Assembly (NCBI GenBank): GCA_947627525.1
Contig: CANQWJ010000038.1
Location: forward strand, 1 to 9,434
From: an uncultured Bacilli bacterium
GTDB lineage: Bacteria > Bacillota_I > Bacilli_A > RF39 > UBA660
Direction: 5' to 3'
Length of the DNA: 9,434 nt
Shown in pieces: positions 6,377-9,434 of the stretch (position 1 is its first letter; each line of letters starts with the position of its first letter). A program made the translations under genes and the position numbers. The notes under the pieces are model-generated. The model was given only the letters and a program-made list of their open reading frames with translations, was not told the origin of the DNA and ran no database searches.

Positions 6377-7656
6377 TGATAACAGAAAGAATATATTATT
6401 ATATTAAATTAGAAACATTATCACCTCTATCGATTGGTAATGGAAGTGATGAATTAACTGATCACGATTTGATTAGAGATTCGCAAAATAATATTTTTAT
6501 ACCTGCTACTAGTTTGGCTGGTGTAATTGTTCATTCACTATCTGAACTTGAACAAAACATCATTTTACCAGATGTTGAAGAAGTTGCTTCAGATGGTAAA
6601 AAGTTAATAGCAAAAGCTCAATGTCCATTATTTATATCTGATGCTACTATAACTAGTAATTATCATACTTCAATTCGTGATGGTGTAGCACTCGATGAAG
6701 ATAAAGTTAGTAAAAAAGGTGCTAAATTTGATATTGAAATTGTTGAAAAAGGTGCTCAATTAGATTTTCGTATGGAACTTACGATTAGAGAAAATGATGA
6801 TTCTCAAGAAATGCAAAAAATTGTTCAAAAGATTATTAATAATATCAATAATGGAACTATTCTTGTTGGAATGAAAGCCAAAAGAGGATTTGGTAAATTG
6901 AAAATAGTTGAGGCTTATCAAAAACATTTTTCTAAAAGTGATTTAACTGCTTTATTAAATTTTGATAAATATAATTGTAATAATTATGAAAAAATGGCTA
7001 TTTCGAAAGTTAATAATGAAAATTATGAGGTTATTGATGTTAAGTTAAAACAAAAGGGTGGTATAAGTATTAAAGCATATAGTGCTAAAGCTGGAGAAGT
7101 CGATTTTGAACATGTTAAAGCAAATGGCGTACCAGTTATCCCTGGAACTAGTTGGAATGGATTATTAAAAAGACAAATCAATTATTATCATAAATTATTA
7201 GGAGCTAAAAGTTCTAAAATGATTGATGAATGGTTTGGGTATGTCCAAGATAAAAAAGCTAAAGCTTCTTCTGTAATCATTGAAGAATCAATTATCAGTG
7301 AAGGAAAAGAAATGACTATTGTTAGAAATACTATTGATCGTTTCTCAGGTGGTAATAAAAATCGTGCTCTCTTTAATGAAAGATCCCATTTTAATGGAAA
7401 GACTAATCTCGTTATTAAAGTACCCAAAACAATTACTATTAACAATAAATTGGTAACTAATGATTACATTTTGGGACTAATTGCTTTAGCTATTAAAGAT
7501 ATTGAAAATGGTTTAATCGCTTTAGGTGGTCAAACATCAATAGGTAGAGGAATCTTTGAAGTATTAGATGTAACTATAAATGATGAAAAAAGCGATTTAG
7601 ATAAACTAATCCAAAATATTTCTCTTAAAGATATTGAGGAGGAAGATTATGACTAA
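6376..7656 (+). CDS. Cas7-2x: two fused Csm3-like RAMP domains
   Basis: Two Cas7 units in one chain add two consecutive backbone segments to the effector complex, each potentially cutting target RNA. Unit 1 (about 1-185) has TDHDLIRD with D29 aligning to the Csm3 catalytic aspartate, IPATSLAG (42-49), the RAMP motif R101-DGVALD, and the glycine-rich loop KRGFG at 169-173. Unit 2 (about 218-410) repeats the pattern: VDFEHV with D243 at the catalytic position, VIPGTSWNG (254-262), RNTIDRFSGG from 317, and GGQTSIGRG at 384-392. Both aspartates are inferred by eye from spacing to the IPGS-type motif. The length of 426 fits two Cas7 domains with little extra sequence. Spacing is one-base overlap with the previous gene and AGAAGGTG as ribosome site. 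The pairing of this gene with a Cas7-5-11-like fusion and Csx19 is characteristic of III-Dv. Confidence 0.88.
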   Translation: MITERIYYYIKLETLSPLSIGNGSDELTDHDLIRDSQNNIFIPATSLAGVIVHSLSELEQNIILPDVEEVASDGKKLIAKAQCPLFISDATITSNYHTSIRDGVALDEDKVSKKGAKFDIEIVEKGAQLDFRMELTIRENDDSQEMQKIVQKIINNINNGTILVGMKAKRGFGKLKIVEAYQKHFSKSDLTALLNFDKYNCNNYEKMAISKVNNENYEVIDVKLKQKGGISIKAYSAKAGEVDFEHVKANGVPVIPGTSWNGLLKRQINYYHKLLGAKSSKMIDEWFGYVQDKKAKASSVIIEESIISEGKEMTIVRNTIDRFSGGNKNRALFNERSHFNGKTNLVIKVPKTITINNKLVTNDYILGLIALAIKDIENGLIALGGQTSIGRGIFEVLDVTINDEKSDLDKLIQNISLKDIEEEDYD

Positions 7657-8143
7657 AGAAATGATTATTAATTCTATCAAAGAAAAGAAAATTACTAAGG
7701 CCTATATTTTAGGATATTTCTATGATAAAGTTTGTGTTGGTATATATGAAAATGAAGATATCATCTTTAATCGTCAAGTCAATTATGATTTATTAACGCA
7801 AATAAGAATATTTAATAAAGATTTAGAAATTAAATATGTTTTAGACGAAGAAAAACAAGAATTTATTTATAGTGAAGTAATTGAAGATTTAGAAAAAGAT
7901 CATTTTGATGAATACATGTACGTTTCGGGTAATAAAATTTTATCTTCTAATGATAAGTTTACGACTATAACTCAGATTGGAAGAGAAGTAGATATACCTT
8001 TTAAAGTTACAAGTGATGAAGTAGAAAAAGGAATTCGTTTAGTTGTTAGAAATTATTTTGAAGAAAATGAAGATAAACAAGTTGTTTTGTCTAATTCAAG
8101 ATTAGTTGGTTTTAGTAAAGAAGAAGGTGAGTTATATGAGTAA
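7649..8143 (+). CDS. csx19: Csx19 (TIGR03984 family), type III-D subunit
   Basis: Csx19 is a small protein found with subtype III-D loci; in the Synechocystis III-Dv complex it is a structural component, and no enzymatic activity is established. The 164-residue product shows features typical of TIGR03984: RIFNKDLEIKY at 53-63, FDEYMYVSGN at 86-95, a REVDIPF stretch at 112-118, and the C-terminal RLVVRNYF (130-137) followed by SNSRLVGF (148-155). No catalytic motif is evident, as expected. The ATG at 7649 is preferred over an upstream TTG at 7634 because GAGGAGGA at 7636-7643 sits five bases before it. The gene overlaps its neighbours by 8 bases on each side, so production is probably coupled to the other subunits. 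Confidence 0.85.
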   Translation: MTKEMIINSIKEKKITKAYILGYFYDKVCVGIYENEDIIFNRQVNYDLLTQIRIFNKDLEIKYVLDEEKQEFIYSEVIEDLEKDHFDEYMYVSGNKILSSNDKFTTITQIGREVDIPFKVTSDEVEKGIRLVVRNYFEENEDKQVVLSNSRLVGFSKEEGELYE

Positions 8144-9434
8144 TTTCTATAATGGTAATAATTATCATGGTAATAATAAAAATCATAATAACTCCAAAAA
8201 CAATCCAGTAACAGTTGATTCTAATGTTTCTTATATTAATCCCTATAATTTTATTTCTTTAAATAAAGATGGATGTAAAAGATATGATACAAATAAAGAA
8301 AAAGGAGATTTAACGGGATATATTGATTGTGAATTAATTACTAAGACTGAAACCATTATTCCTGATACGGAACATATTGATAGTGATTTCCATATATATT
8401 CCTTCCATAATTATCAAGAAAAGAAAAATGGTTTTATTATACCTGTTATTCCTGGTAGTGAATTAAGAGGAATGCTAAGAAGTGATTTTGAAGTCTTTAC
8501 AGATTCTTGTTTATCCACAATTGATGTTGATAAAAGTTTTATATCAAGAACTAAAGATGTTAAATTGCCAGGAATTTTAAAGAAAGACGCTAAAGGTGAT
8601 TGGCATTTGTTTAAAGCAACGCGTTATGCTCTTCATACTGCAAGAAAGGGAAAAGGTTTTGCTCGTAATCGTAGTAGTGAAGATGCTGTTTATATGGTTG
8701 ATGAATACAATCGATTAAATTGTAATGGTAAAACTTATAAAACTGGTGATAAAGTTCGTTTTGTTGGTAAGACAAGAGGAATTATGAATAATGTTTTAGA
8801 AATTAGTGAAAATGGTGATAAAACAGGAATCCTTTTGATTGGTGAGTTAGGTGTTAAAAAAGATTTTAAAAATGGCAAAAATAGTATTCATGATAGTATC
8901 TTTGTTTGTGGTGATGAAGTAAGAGGATTTACGGGAATTAATGATGCTGTTAAAAAACTAAAAGATATAATAGATGCTTATAATGATAAGGGATTAAATA
9001 AGAATCTAGGTAAGAGGTCAGGATGGTATATTGGTTATGATGTTGATGAATTAGAAGAGATACCAGTTTGGCATAATGCTGATCCCGTTAAGAATAAAGA
9101 TCCAAAACATCGTGTCTATCTTTCACCTGCTGCTATTGGAAAAGAAGCATATCACCGTACCATTGATGAATTATTAGATGTTGTAAATGACAAAACTAAG
9201 AGTTACTCTCCTTGTATTGATAAAAATTTCTTATGTGAAGCTTGTAATTTATTTGGATTTGTTGCTGATGAAAATGCTAAGGGATCAAGAGTTAGAATAA
9301 CTGATGCTGTATATGAAGGGGAAGAAAACCCATACTCACGTTCAAGAATAATTAAGGAACTATCATCTCCTCATGTAGCTAATGCTGCATTCTATTCATT
9401 ATTTTTAAATAATGCTGATTTAGCTAATATGAGT
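8136..9434 (+). CDS. Cas7-insertion type RAMP protein (TIGR03986 family), 3' end missing
   Basis: This is the last visible effector gene; 433 codons are open to the window edge with no stop, so the protein is partial. After an Asn/Gly/His-rich tail (residues 1-23, likely disordered) comes NPYNFISL (35-42), a typical opening of TIGR03986 proteins. It is followed by a Cas7-like core with VIPGSELRGMLR (about 104-115), and then a long region (about 130-340) that fits the large insertion giving the III-Dv subunit its name. A cysteine cluster C360-X6-C367-EA-C370 leads into NLFGF, the CxxCxLFG signature of many RAMP proteins. In III-Dv this subunit is a Cas7 relative in the backbone, but I see no convincing catalytic aspartate here. 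The ATG at 8136 follows AAGGTGAG and overlaps csx19 by 8 bases. Confidence 0.85.
   Translation, partial: MSNFYNGNNYHGNNKNHNNSKNNPVTVDSNVSYINPYNFISLNKDGCKRYDTNKEKGDLTGYIDCELITKTETIIPDTEHIDSDFHIYSFHNYQEKKNGFIIPVIPGSELRGMLRSDFEVFTDSCLSTIDVDKSFISRTKDVKLPGILKKDAKGDWHLFKATRYALHTARKGKGFARNRSSEDAVYMVDEYNRLNCNGKTYKTGDKVRFVGKTRGIMNNVLEISENGDKTGILLIGELGVKKDFKNGKNSIHDSIFVCGDEVRGFTGINDAVKKLKDIIDAYNDKGLNKNLGKRSGWYIGYDVDELEEIPVWHNADPVKNKDPKHRVYLSPAAIGKEAYHRTIDELLDVVNDKTKSYSPCIDKNFLCEACNLFGFVADENAKGSRVRITDAVYEGEENPYSRSRIIKELSSPHVANAAFYSLFLNNADLANMS

Noticed and set aside
7634..7651. Earlier TTG start for Csx19
   Set aside because: The TTG lies before and partly within the ribosome site GAGGAGGA that is correctly spaced for the ATG at 7649, and the extra residues are encoded by that site.

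Overview
The window is strongly AT-rich and read entirely left to right. It has clear purine-rich Shine-Dalgarno sites, sigma-70-type promoters and hairpin-plus-U-tract terminators. Trp is encoded by TGG, and no large gene contains an in-frame TGA, so the standard bacterial code applies. This fits a low-GC Bacillota or a Mollicutes relative that has not reassigned TGA. That placement is an inference from composition and signals; no marker gene is present.

Positions 1-1119 hold small independent units. A GC-richer edge (about 54% GC over the first 70 bases) ends in a hairpin terminator at 46-75. It is followed by a near-consensus promoter, an orphan 180-residue gene (169-711) with its own terminator, and a 55-residue basic small protein (810-977) with its own terminator. 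I recognise neither protein. No CRISPR array, cas1/cas2 or cas6 is visible here.

From 1120 to the right edge, six genes form one tightly packed operon with start/stop overlaps of 1 to 8 bases throughout. In order they are a Csm6-type CARF-HEPN ribonuclease, an HD-less Cas10 with an AGDD cyclase motif, a 693-residue Cas7-Cas5-Cas11-like fusion, a 426-residue double Cas7 (Cas7-2x), Csx19, and a TIGR03986/Cas7-insertion protein cut off by the window end. This inventory matches the type III-D variant (III-Dv) effector described from Synechocystis, which lies between multi-subunit type III complexes and the single-protein III-E effector.

The expected working is that a crRNA-guided complex built from the fused Cas7/Cas5/Cas11 modules binds target RNA and cuts it at up to three Cas7 sites. 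My alignment-by-eye suggests D26 of the fusion protein and D29 and D243 of Cas7-2x as the catalytic aspartates. Target binding would switch on Cas10 to make cyclic oligoadenylate, which activates Csm6 to degrade RNA. Cas10 has no HD nuclease, so immunity should rest on target-RNA cutting and second-messenger signalling, not on Cas10 DNA cleavage. The crRNA source and processing enzyme must lie outside the window.
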